This document shows positions 1 through 5,910 of a stretch of DNA of 6,978 bases, piece by piece. The DNA comes from Desulfotomaculaceae bacterium (GTDB taxonomy: Bacteria > Bacillota > Desulfotomaculia > Desulfotomaculales > Pelotomaculaceae). The DNA is taken from contig JAQVLS010000085.1 in assembly GCA_028704035.1 (NCBI GenBank), positions 1 through 6,978 on the forward strand, written 5' to 3'. Positions within the stretch are counted from its first letter, which is position 1. Each line of letters begins with the position of its first letter. The position numbers and the translations under genes are program-made. The notes below the pieces were generated by a model. It had not been told where the DNA came from and did not search any database. It worked only from the letters and a program-made list of their open reading frames with translations.

Positions 1-216
1 TCCATGCCAAGGAAGCGCGCTCCCCCTGTGCCACTGCCCAATCTTTACCCTCTTATAGCTTTAACGGCGCCACCGGACCAGAGTACTGGAACCTTCCCCC
101 GGACAGCTCAAAGGCGAGTTTCGGCAACCTCATCCGCCGCCTCACACCAACCGGCGACTCTCTAAAGAACTACGCTGCTTACTGCTCCTCATCATTGCTT
201 TGAAAAACTAAAACTG
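1..216 (-). ncRNA. T-box riboswitch leader (5' part; antiterminator lies outside the window), probable Leu type
   Basis: Read on the minus strand, this stretch has the Stem I layout of a T-box leader. AGTA (about 181-178) followed by GCAGC pairs across to GTTGC, which is followed by GAA; AGTA and GAA form the loop-E motif. Between them lies AGAGAG, then a distal hairpin (TCGCC / GGCGG) enclosing GGTTGGTG, the conserved T-box signature. After GAA comes ACTCGCC, where CUC (Leu) is the best specifier reading because a purine follows it. CCGTTA and GAGGG further on suit the Stem II/IIA-B region. The antiterminator sequence (AGGGTGGTACCGCG type) is not in the window and should lie just left of base 1. 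Such leaders sense uncharged tRNA. The usual neighbour of rsfS in Clostridia is leuS, which fits a Leu specifier, but that gene is not visible. Confidence 0.85.
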
Positions 217-222
217 AAAATC

Positions 223-251
223 ATTATAAAACATGGCGTTGGATATGTCAA
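223..251 (-). promoter_or_regulatory. Perfect-consensus sigma-A promoter of the T-box transcript
   Basis: On the minus strand TTGACA (251-246), a 17-nt spacer and TATAAT (228-223) match the housekeeping consensus at all twelve positions. Transcription would start near 216, just ahead of the T-box Stem I. This marks a new transcription unit behind rsfS and supports reading the region as a regulated leader. No convincing terminator separates rsfS from it: a short CCGG hairpin near 275-295 is weak. Confidence 0.9.
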
Positions 252-312
252 CAACATAAAACAATTTGAAACACCGGCGTATATTCATAACCGGACGCAA
301 CCAAGCAGGCAG

Positions 313-669
313 CTAAATGTTTACCGGTACATCAACAACCCTGGCGTCGCCCCACAGGCGCTCTAAGTTGTAAAACTGCCGCTCTGCTCCCTGAAATACA
401 TGGATAATAACATCACCATAATCCAGCAGTACCCAGTTGGCCTCCCGGAAACCTTCCCGGCGAAAGACAATAAGTCCCTCTTTTTTCAAATCTTCCTGTA
501 TATTCTCTACTATCGCCTGTACCTGGGTATTCGTACGACCACCGCAGATTATAAAATAGTCGGCTATAACTGATATTGCCCTGATGTCAAGAACAGTCAC
601 ATCCATAGCCTTCTTGTTTTCCGCGGCCTGCACAGCAATATTCACGACTGCTTGTGGACTTAATGGCAA
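313..669 (-). CDS. rsfS: Ribosomal silencing factor RsfS
   Basis: Encodes about 118 residues of the RsfS/Iojap family. Members bind ribosomal protein uL14 on the 50S subunit, block subunit joining and slow translation in starvation. Visible family marks are DYFIICGG followed by TNTQVQAI in the middle, and WVLLDYGDVIIHVF plus FYNLERLWGDA near the end; the length is normal. Start choice: the SD AAGGAGG (683-677) lies 1 nt from an ATG at 675-673, too close to use, but 7 nt from a TTG at 669-667. I therefore prefer the TTG; the ATG start would add two residues. The usual neighbour upstream is nadD or yqeK; here the hotdog thioesterase gene precedes it by 125 nt, with a 13-bp inverted repeat just before the SD. 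Identity is secure; only the start is uncertain. Confidence 0.93.
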   Translation of the reverse strand: MPLSPQAVVNIAVQAAENKKAMDVTVLDIRAISVIADYFIICGGRTNTQVQAIVENIQEDLKKEGLIVFRREGFREANWVLLDYGDVIIHVFQGAERQFYNLERLWGDARVVDVPVNI

Positions 670-685
670 TGCCATTCCTCCTTAT

Positions 686-722
686 AAGAATAAGTAATTT
701 CCTTTGTTCATTACTTATTCTT
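686..722. repeat. 13-bp perfect inverted repeat directly ahead of the rsfS ribosome-binding site
   Basis: AAGAATAAGTAAT (686-698) and its exact complement (710-722) enclose an 11-nt loop. On the minus-strand transcript the stem ends two nucleotides before the rsfS SD AAGGAGG. The stem is A/T rich and no U-run follows it, so it is a poor terminator. It could be a protein-binding operator or a hairpin that affects rsfS translation; the sequence does not decide. Confidence 0.6.
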
Positions 723-769
723 TCTCCAAAGCAAAATTTCCTTCCAGATAATAAATACCATTTGGTGAA

Positions 770-787
770 AACTTGTATTAACAAGTT
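770..787 (-). terminator. Weak hairpin behind the thioesterase gene
   Basis: AACTTGT, a 4-nt loop and ACAAGTT form a perfect 7-bp stem 7 nt behind the thioesterase stop codon, followed on the minus strand by a short T stretch (TTTC after the arm). It is A/T rich and at best a weak terminator, so read-through into rsfS is likely. Confidence 0.3.
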
Positions 788-794
788 GACGCAT

Positions 795-1202
795 TTATAA
801 TTTTGTGCCCTTAACATAGGCTATACCTTCCGCCAGCGCCACCAGGTCGCCTTTTTCATCCTTTACTTCCAGGCGGTAGAGCCCGGTCCTCCTGGTCAGA
901 TTCTCTTCCCTGGCGACCGCAGTAAGCACAGCCCCCGCGCCGGTCGCTTTCAAAAAACTTATACTTATATTAAGAGCCAGCGCCAGAGGTCCATGAGAAT
1001 TACTGGCGGCGGCAAATACAATATCAGCCAGCGCAAACACTGTGCTGCCGTGAGTTAATCCTGCCCCGTTCAGCAGCTCCGGCGTCACTTTTAAGGTTGC
1101 ACTAGCATAACCAGGCTTTATTTCCGCAAGACTGATACCCAAGTGCCTGGCTAAAGCGTCCTTTTCCAGGCGCTGTCTGCAAATTGCTATAGCATCGCTA
1201 AT
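795..1202 (-). CDS. PaaI-type hotdog-fold thioesterase, probable ATT start
   Basis: A 135-residue hotdog-fold protein, probably an acyl-CoA thioesterase of the PaaI/4HBT family. The core reads NGAGLTHGSTVFALAD followed by AAASNSHG. The motif N-G-x-G-x-T-H-G and the Asp of ALAD (residue 60) align with the active site known for PaaI, although the usual HGG is HGS here. The substrate cannot be told. Start: no ATG, GTG or TTG gives a full N-terminus. The first TTG (1142) would cut off about 20 residues that look like family sequence (KDALARHLGISL). An in-frame ATT at 1202-1200 lies 9 nt behind GAGG of the SD GAGGTGAT (1215-1208), with in-frame stops just before it, so I place the start there. Upstream sits the RRM gene with its own terminator, so a promoter must lie in 1216-1295, but none is clear. 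Confidence 0.85.
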   Translation of the reverse strand: MSDAIAICRQRLEKDALARHLGISLAEIKPGYASATLKVTPELLNGAGLTHGSTVFALADIVFAAASNSHGPLALALNISISFLKATGAGAVLTAVAREENLTRRTGLYRLEVKDEKGDLVALAEGIAYVKGTKL

Positions 1203-1295
1203 TTTTTATCACCTCTTCTGCTGTAACAGTAAAGCTGTTTAAAACCGGGAGCTTATCGTATTCGCTTACCGGCGCTTACTTAACCTGCCTGCGCC

Positions 1296-1332
1296 AAATA
1301 AAAGCAACCCGTGCAATTTAAATAGCACGGGT
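1296..1332 (-). terminator. Intrinsic terminator of the RRM gene
   Basis: On the minus strand ACCCGTGC, a 10-nt A/T loop and GCACGGGT form a perfect GC-rich 8-bp stem, followed by TGCTTTTATTT. It begins about 40 nt after the RRM stop codon, so the RRM gene ends its own transcript before the thioesterase gene. Confidence 0.85.
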
Positions 1333-1371
1333 ATTCAATGCAATTTAGATATGACAAAAAATCGCTTCTAT

Positions 1372-1641
1372 TTAGGACATATTTTCCGCTCTGTCTTCTC
1401 TGGATTTGGCTTCGTTTACAGTAATAACTCTCCCATCAAGTTCGGCACCGTTCATAGCAGCGATCATGGTTTCCGCATCTTCATCCCGGACCTCAACAAA
1501 GCCAAAACCGCGGGAACGACCGGTCTCACGATCAGTAATAACGCGGCTACTCAAAACTTCGCCATGTGCGGAAAAAGTATCTGCCAGATCCTCGGCCTTG
1601 GTAGCCCACGGTAGATTGCCCACGTATAGGGTACGCGCCAT
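1372..1641 (-). CDS. Small single-RRM RNA-binding protein
   Basis: An 89-residue protein that is almost entirely one RNA recognition motif. RNP2 is LYVGNLPW (residues 5-12) and RNP1 is RGFGFVEV (44-51), both with the aromatic residues that stack on RNA bases. A short charged tail follows (SREDRAENMS). Small RRM proteins like this are known in cyanobacteria, where some are cold-induced, and in scattered other bacteria; their targets in Clostridia are not established. The start is secure: ATG at 1641 with SD AGAGGTGAT 7-10 nt upstream. The gene is isolated between two intrinsic terminators (1691-1722 upstream, 1296-1332 downstream), so it is probably a single-gene unit. Its promoter must lie in about 1645-1740, and nothing close to consensus is visible. 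It occupies the place where yqeK usually follows nadD. Confidence 0.92.
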   Translation of the reverse strand: MARTLYVGNLPWATKAEDLADTFSAHGEVLSSRVITDRETGRSRGFGFVEVRDEDAETMIAAMNGAELDGRVITVNEAKSREDRAENMS

Positions 1642-1690
1642 CTACTAATCACCTCTTTCGAAACTATTTTTCCTTAAGCTATTATTTACA

Positions 1691-1722
1691 AAATAAAATA
1701 TCCTGATGCAAATTCAATCAGG
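1691..1722 (-). terminator. Intrinsic terminator of nadD
   Basis: CCTGAT, a 9-nt loop and ATCAGG form a 6-bp stem, followed on the minus strand by ATATTTTATTTT. It begins about 20 nt behind the nadD stop codon and separates nadD from the RRM gene. The stem is short, so termination may be partial. Confidence 0.65.
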
Positions 1723-1742
1723 CTAAGATTTTTCCAAATCCT

Positions 1743-2366
1743 TTACCGGTATAGATTATTTCTTAATATATAATCCTCCACCGTTTCAGGAAGAAGATAT
1801 TTAATAGGCTTTCCTTCACGCACACGCTGCCTGATGTCAGTTGAGGAAATGGCTAGCGCCGGAACTTCCATGTATGAAATATTTTGTTTAAAACTGTTTG
1901 GGAAAGAATCTAGTTTTTCATTTAATTCCTTTAAACAGTAACCAGGACGCGTGGCAGCCACAAAATTACACATTGACAAAAGGATGTCGGAATCCTTCCA
2001 GGAAAAAATCTCTAATATAGCATCCGCTCCCGTAATAAAATAAATTCTCTTTTCGGGATGAAGATGCATCATTGTTCGCACCGTGTCAATAGTAAAAGAA
2101 GGCCCCGGGCGCTCTACCTCCATGGGAGAAGAGCAAAAAAAAGGATTTGAAGCAACTGCCAGGCAGGTCATTTTGTAACGGATCGATGGTTCACATACTA
2201 TGTGGCCAGGCTTATGGGGCGGGTTGCCGGCCGGTATAAAAAATACCTTTTCCAGGTTAAAAGAGTACCTGGCCCCCTCAGCCGCGACCAGGTGCCCGTA
2301 ATGAATAGGGTCAAACGTGCCGCCCATGATACCCAGACGCCGTTCTCTTGCAATTTTTTTACTCAT
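1743..2366 (-). CDS. nadD: Nicotinate-nucleotide adenylyltransferase NadD
   Basis: Encodes 207 residues. NadD joins nicotinate mononucleotide and ATP to nicotinate adenine dinucleotide, a late step of NAD synthesis in the cytoplasm. GGTFDPIHYGH (residues 15-25) is the nucleotidyltransferase HxGH signature with the T/H triad, GADA lies at 113-116, and ISSTDIR (173-179) is the second ATP-binding motif. The length is normal. Start: the ATG at 2366 has no SD. A TACAAT element ends six nucleotides before it, which suggests an mRNA that begins at or next to the start codon. The alternative is the internal ATG of the IMGG motif, which lacks a good SD and would remove the normal N-terminus. It follows proB by 63 nt, where proA would be expected between them, and has a terminator behind it. 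Identity is secure. Confidence 0.95.
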   Translation of the reverse strand: MSKKIARERRLGIMGGTFDPIHYGHLVAAEGARYSFNLEKVFFIPAGNPPHKPGHIVCEPSIRYKMTCLAVASNPFFCSSPMEVERPGPSFTIDTVRTMMHLHPEKRIYFITGADAILEIFSWKDSDILLSMCNFVAATRPGYCLKELNEKLDSFPNSFKQNISYMEVPALAISSTDIRQRVREGKPIKYLLPETVEDYILRNNLYR

Positions 2367-2372
2367 AATGAA

Positions 2373-2401
2373 ATTGTACTGTCTGTTTGTTTTAAAAGCA
2401 A
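2373..2401 (-). promoter_or_regulatory. Candidate sigma-A promoter for a leaderless nadD mRNA
   Basis: TTGCTT (2401-2396), a 17-nt spacer and TACAAT (2378-2373; five of six consensus bases) lie on the minus strand. Only six nucleotides separate TACAAT from the nadD ATG, so the usual start site would be the A of the ATG. The missing SD fits this. The -35 element matches only three of six. Confidence 0.5.
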
Positions 2402-2429
2402 GAAAATCTCATTAATCCATCACTAAAGA

Positions 2430-3560
2430 TTACAGGTTAAGCACCATGTTGTTCCGGTGTACTATTTCATCATAGTCCTTGTGTCCAAGAATGAGGGATA
2501 TTTCTTTGGTCTGAGCCCCTTTAATCTGTTCAATTTCGGCCGATGAATAAGAAGTTATTCCTCTGGCAATTTCCTGGTTATCCGGACCGACAATGCTAAC
2601 TGTGCCGCCCATTTCAAACAGCCCTTCCACGCCCGTTATGCCGGAGGGCAGCAGGCTTTTACCCTGCTTGACCAAAGCTGTGGCGGCACCTTCGTCAATG
2701 CGTATTTTCCCGCATACCGCCGCGCTATATGCAATCCACTGTTTCCTATTTTCAAGCTTGTTGCCGACAGGCCAAAACACTGTTCCCACCTGCTCCCCGG
2801 TGGCTACCTTAAGGATGATATCCTTCTCATCAGCACACGCCAGTACCGTGGATACACCGGAGTGGGCAGCTATCCTGACAGCCGATATTTTTGTCGCCAT
2901 GCCGCCGGTGCCCAATTTACTGCCGGCGCCGCCCGCAAGCGACTCGATTTCAGGAGTTATTTCTGCAACTTCCCGGATCAGGCAAGCGTCGGGATCCTGC
3001 CGTGGATCGGCTGTGTATAATCCCTGGATATCGGAAAGCAGGACAAGCAGTTCAGCGTCAACTAGTCCGGCTACAAGAGCCGACAAAGTATCGTTCTCGC
3101 CAAGCTTGATCTCGTCAACTGCTATGGTATCATTTTCATTAATCACCGGGATAACACCGAACTGAAGCAGGGCATGCAGTGTATTTCTAGCGTTCAAAAA
3201 CCGCCGCCGGTCTGAAAAGTCTTCTCTGGTGAGCAGAACCTGCCCGGCGGTAACCCCGTATTCGGAAAAAAATTTTTCATAAATGTGCATCAGGATACCC
3301 TGGCCTACCGCAGCGGCAGCCTGTTTGGCGGGTATGGTCCTGGGACGGCCGGCCAAACCCAGTCTGCCTGCGCCTGTGCCGATAGCGCCGGAAGTAACCA
3401 GCAGTACGTCCTTTCCCTGGTTATGCAGATCGGAAAGCTGCCTGACCAGGCTTTCTATTTGAAAAAGGTTCAGTTTGCCGGTGGAATAGGCTATCGAACT
3501 GGAACCGACCTTAACCACAATTCTTTTGACGGAGTTAAAACTGCGCCTCTGTTCTGTCAT
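2430..3560 (-). CDS. proB: Glutamate 5-kinase ProB with C-terminal PUA domain
   Basis: Encodes 376 residues. It phosphorylates glutamate with ATP to glutamyl 5-phosphate, the committed first step of proline synthesis. The amino-acid-kinase domain (about 10-265) shows VVKVGSSS (15-22), TSGAIG (56-61), the substrate motif INENDT (140-145), LLSDIQGLYTADPR (174-187) and GTGGMATKI (217-225). From NRKQWI (271) to NNMVLNL lies the PUA domain, present in the E. coli-type enzyme and dispensable for catalysis. Start ATG with SD TAGGTGA about 6 nt upstream. It has its own promoter behind obgE and a long leader with a repeat element. The usual partner proA, which uses the unstable product, does not follow: nadD comes 63 nt later. 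ProB is normally feedback-inhibited by proline. Confidence 0.97.
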   Translation of the reverse strand: MTEQRRSFNSVKRIVVKVGSSSIAYSTGKLNLFQIESLVRQLSDLHNQGKDVLLVTSGAIGTGAGRLGLAGRPRTIPAKQAAAAVGQGILMHIYEKFFSEYGVTAGQVLLTREDFSDRRRFLNARNTLHALLQFGVIPVINENDTIAVDEIKLGENDTLSALVAGLVDAELLVLLSDIQGLYTADPRQDPDACLIREVAEITPEIESLAGGAGSKLGTGGMATKISAVRIAAHSGVSTVLACADEKDIILKVATGEQVGTVFWPVGNKLENRKQWIAYSAAVCGKIRIDEGAATALVKQGKSLLPSGITGVEGLFEMGGTVSIVGPDNQEIARGITSYSSAEIEQIKGAQTKEISLILGHKDYDEIVHRNNMVLNL

Positions 3561-3621
3561 CTATCTCACCTAATCTATTAACATGGTTATTAATGCCGCT
3601 AATTAATTACAAACATTATTC

Positions 3622-3761
3622 ACAGGATTAACAGGATTTAATATTGATTAATAGCTTGTATAAAATAAAACACTAAAATAGTTTTAATCATGCAAATCTT
3701 AATAATCTTGTAAATCATGTGATAAAATTTTTTACACCTTGTTTAATCCTGTAAGTCCTGT
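3622..3761. repeat. 140-bp repeat element with 20-bp imperfect inverted ends in the proB leader
   Basis: The left end (3622-3641) and the complement of the right end (3742-3761) agree at 17 of 20 bases. Inside, on the minus strand, the DNA reads as degenerate words of 9-10 nt of the type ANGATTTAC (ACAGGACTT, ACAGGATTA, ATGATTTAC, AAGATTATT, AAGATTTGC, ATGATTAAA). Bases 3685-3725 recur at 6791-6831 with 34 of 41 identical. No coding potential is seen. The element lies wholly within the predicted 5' leader of proB. It may be a dispersed intergenic repeat or MITE-like remnant; I see no clear target duplication. Confidence 0.6.
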
Positions 3762-3781
3762 CGGTATGTTTACCTAGGAAA

Positions 3782-3810
3782 AGTATACCATAGCAGCGTA
3801 CTCAGTTCAA
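3782..3810 (-). promoter_or_regulatory. Sigma-A promoter of proB
   Basis: TTGAAC (3810-3805), a 17-nt spacer and TATACT (3787-3782) lie on the minus strand: four and five of six consensus bases, with ideal spacing. It begins nine bases behind the obgE stop codon. Transcription from about 3775 gives proB a leader of about 215 nt. No terminator lies between obgE and proB, so read-through may also supply proB. Confidence 0.7.
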
Positions 3811-3819
3811 ATAGCCCGG

Positions 3820-5082
3820 TTACTCGAAAAACTCAAATGCAAACTTCCCGATTTTTACTGTATCCCCTACTTTTATGCCCTCTGATTTAAGTTCATCTTC
3901 AACTCCCATCCGTTTTATGATCCACTGCAGGCGTTCTACCGCTTCCTCGTTCTCCATGTCGGTCATGGCTACATGGCGCTCAATCTCTTTGCCCCTAACA
4001 TAGTAAATACCTTCCTCGCGATAAACGCTGAAACGCGGTTCAACCCTGTGCACCACCGGCTGCGGAATATCCTCCTGTATTTTCATGGAGAGTTTTTCGA
4101 TCAGTTCGGCCACCCGGTAAATCAGCTTGTCCAGACCTTCGCCGGTTGCCGCAGAAACGGGAAATATTTCATAATCACTGCCGCAAGCCTCTTTCAACCT
4201 GGACAGATTGTCAACGGCATCGGCCAGATCCATTTTATTGGCGGCAATCACCTGGGGCATCTCTCCGAGGGTGGGGTTGTAAAGAGATAATTCCCGGTTT
4301 ATCACCAGGAAATCGTCCACCGGGTCGCGTCCCTCGCTACCCGCAGTATCAAGGACGTGGATAAACAGGCGTGTGCGCTCCAGATGCCTTAAAAAATCAT
4401 GGCCAAGGCCGGAACCGGCATGAGCGCCCTCGATCAGGCCCGGTATATCGGCTATCACAAAGTTCCGCTCATCTCCCACCCGGACTACGCCCAGGTTCGG
4501 GGTAATGGTAGTGAAAGGATAATTCGCTATTTTAGGTTTAGCCGCTGATACCCGGGAAATCAAGGTAGATTTACCCGCGTTGGGGAAACCTACCAGGCCG
4601 ACATCCGCCAGCAGCTTGAGCTCCATATTCAGCCAGCGCTCCTCGCCTGGTTCCCCCTTCTCCGCCATTTTAGGGGCTTTGTTGTTAGCGGTGGCAAAGC
4701 GCGCGTTGCCCCGGCCGCCCCGGCCGCCCCGGGCCACCACTATCTCCTGGCCGTTGTTAACCAGGTCGGCGATGAGTTCACCGGTGTCGTCATCCCTGAT
4801 CAGAGTTCCTGCCGGGGCCCGTATGACTAGGTCCCCACCGGACGCCCCGTGCATGTTCTTGCCTTCCCCATGCCTGCCGCGTTCTGCTTTATAGTGACGC
4901 TTGTAGCGAAAATCGACTAGGGTGCGCAAACCTTCATCAGCCCTGAATATAATATCCCCGCCCCGGCCGCCGTCACCACCCCATGGCCCTCCATCCGGGA
5001 CATACTTCTCCCTGCGCATGGCCACGCAGCCATTTCCGCCGTCACCGCCCTTAACATATATTTTTGCCTTATCAAAAAACAT
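3820..5082 (-). CDS. obgE: Obg-family GTPase ObgE/CgtA
   Basis: Encodes 420 residues of the essential Obg GTPase, which acts in 50S ribosome assembly and the stringent response and, in Bacillus, is needed for sporulation signalling. The glycine-rich Obg fold spans about 1-158 (KGGDGGNG, GGPWGGDGGRGG, GGRGGRGN). The G domain has G1 GFPNAGKST (165-173), switch I TT (191-192), G3 DIPG (212-215), G4 NKMD (282-285) and G5 SAAT (310-313). The C-terminal OCT domain (about 345-420) ends in FEFFE. All GTP-binding residues are intact and the length is typical. Start ATG with SD TAGGTGAT 7 nt upstream. It follows the Spo0B-like gene by 71 nt with no terminator, so they are probably cotranscribed as in Bacillus. 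The high GC of its first half reflects the glycine-rich fold. Confidence 0.98.
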   Translation of the reverse strand: MFFDKAKIYVKGGDGGNGCVAMRREKYVPDGGPWGGDGGRGGDIIFRADEGLRTLVDFRYKRHYKAERGRHGEGKNMHGASGGDLVIRAPAGTLIRDDDTGELIADLVNNGQEIVVARGGRGGRGNARFATANNKAPKMAEKGEPGEERWLNMELKLLADVGLVGFPNAGKSTLISRVSAAKPKIANYPFTTITPNLGVVRVGDERNFVIADIPGLIEGAHAGSGLGHDFLRHLERTRLFIHVLDTAGSEGRDPVDDFLVINRELSLYNPTLGEMPQVIAANKMDLADAVDNLSRLKEACGSDYEIFPVSAATGEGLDKLIYRVAELIEKLSMKIQEDIPQPVVHRVEPRFSVYREEGIYYVRGKEIERHVAMTDMENEEAVERLQWIIKRMGVEDELKSEGIKVGDTVKIGKFAFEFFE

Positions 5083-5153
5083 TAGATCACCTACTTGGAT
5101 GCAAAATTTATAACCTAAATTACATTAGAAAAAATACACGGAGCTGCTGACTG

Positions 5154-5741
5154 TTATCCCGTAGTTTGTCCATTTTCCACTCTTTTTCTAGGGAATTCTA
5201 AAAAAATTTCAAGATTGTCGCAAGCAAGAGTTATATTTAAATTCCCGCCATGTTTGTTCAAAAGCTTCTGGACAGGCGCAAGACTCTTTTTTAACAACAA
5301 AAGATCGGCTATATAGGAAGCACGACTGCAAAGAAAAATGGTATGCTTCTCCTGGTTTTCTTCAAAACTGAGCGTGAAATTTTTCTTGCTCAGTTCTGGT
5401 GAGGATGAATTTTCAAAAAAACAGCGCAAGACATTTTCCAGCGCAAATCCGACCACATTACCGGGGACTGCGCATTCATCCAGCTTGGAATTTACCGTTA
5501 GTTTCATTTCAATTTGATATCTTGCGGCTTCATTAAATCCGACTAAAAGAGCCGCCGTAGCTTCAGGTATTCCCAGCCGTGCTGTTTGGCTTACAACTCT
5601 CATATCATCAATAATCTGTTCAATATATTCCCGTATCCGGTCAGGTTTATTTAACTGCAGGAAGCCGGAAACAACCTGCAGATGATTTAAAAAATCATGC
5701 CTTTGTACCCGGACTACCTCTAAAATTTTTTGGAGATCCAT
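5154..5741 (-). CDS. Spo0B-like sporulation initiation phosphotransferase
   Basis: A 195-residue protein with the Spo0B helical-hairpin layout. RHDFLNHLQVVSGFLQL (from residue 14) carries the His (15) that corresponds to the phosphorylated His of Spo0B and sensor kinases. A second helix follows (IREYIEQIIDDMR), then a degenerate ATPase-like domain without the G boxes of true kinases (FALENVLRCFFENSSS, and HGGNLNITL near the end). In Bacillus, Spo0B passes phosphate from Spo0F to Spo0A; whether a Spo0F exists here is unknown, and sensory-kinase-like use of the His is possible. Start: the frame is open to a TTG at 5780, but the SD AAAGGAG (5758-5752) serves the ATG at 5741, which I prefer. The position between rpmA and obgE is the same as for spo0B in Bacillus subtilis. 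Confidence 0.82.
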   Translation of the reverse strand: MDLQKILEVVRVQRHDFLNHLQVVSGFLQLNKPDRIREYIEQIIDDMRVVSQTARLGIPEATAALLVGFNEAARYQIEMKLTVNSKLDECAVPGNVVGFALENVLRCFFENSSSPELSKKNFTLSFEENQEKHTIFLCSRASYIADLLLLKKSLAPVQKLLNKHGGNLNITLACDNLEIFLEFPRKRVENGQTTG

Positions 5742-5769
5742 ATTTCGTCGACTCCTTTCAGGCGTTGAA

Positions 5770-5799
5770 TGATTCGACAAATATTACTGACTTTCCTTT
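5770..5799 (-). promoter_or_regulatory. Candidate sigma-H promoter overlapping a Spo0A box, upstream of the spo0B-like gene
   Basis: On the minus strand AAAGGAAAG (5799-5791), 12 nt and GTCGAATCA (5778-5770) follow the sigma-H pattern RNAGGAWWW / RNNGAATWW with one deviation in each half. Overlapping it is TGTCGAA (5779-5773), a perfect Spo0A-box core; the extended form TTTGTCGAAT agrees at nine of ten. A weaker sigma-A reading also exists (TTTCCA-17-TAATAT, 5809-5781), whose start site would fall in the box. The terminator at 5829-5874 cuts this gene off from rpmA, so a local promoter is expected. Confidence 0.5.
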
Positions 5800-5828
5800 A
5801 AAATGGAAAATAAAAATGGACCATTCAC

Positions 5829-5874
5829 TAATAAAAACACCGTTTTCAAACCTTACGGTATGAAAACGGTGTTT
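5829..5874 (-). terminator. Strong intrinsic terminator of rplU-rpmA
   Basis: AAACACCGTTTTCA and its exact complement form a 14-bp stem (5861-5874 with 5835-5848); the 12-nt loop can add a further ACC/GGT pairing. On the minus strand a TTTTTATT tail follows. It begins 37 nt behind the rpmA stop codon and ends the ribosomal-protein transcript before the spo0B-like gene. Confidence 0.93.
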
Positions 5875-5910
5875 ACATCGCTCTAAAACAGCCCTCTTAA
5901 GACTTTATGC

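Noticed and set aside
3..203. 66-codon open plus-strand frame at the left edge, with a vaguely secreted-protein look.
   Set aside because: It is the complement of a T-box leader with its own perfect promoter; the open frame is explained by high GC, and no family signature follows.
587..817. Minus-strand open frame of 76 codons overlapping rsfS and the gap before it.
   Set aside because: It overlaps rsfS in another frame and crosses the 13-bp palindrome and the rsfS SD; no recognisable sequence.
1216..1295. TTAAGT-17-TACGAT as a promoter for the thioesterase gene.
   Set aside because: Both halves match the consensus poorly, so I do not list it, although some promoter must lie here if the terminator at 1296-1332 is efficient.
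2593..3165. Plus-strand open frame of 190 codons.
   Set aside because: It lies wholly inside proB on the other strand, has no SD or domain, and its Ser/Pro/Ala-rich sequence is typical of a shadow frame.
3622..3761. CRISPR-like spaced repeats in the proB leader.
   Set aside because: The repeat words are 9-10 nt, degenerate and directly abutting, without unique spacers or cas genes.
4580..5113. Plus-strand proline-rich open frames over the first part of obgE.
   Set aside because: They are the antisense reading of the glycine-rich Obg fold (Gly codons read as Pro/Ala), so they are not genes.
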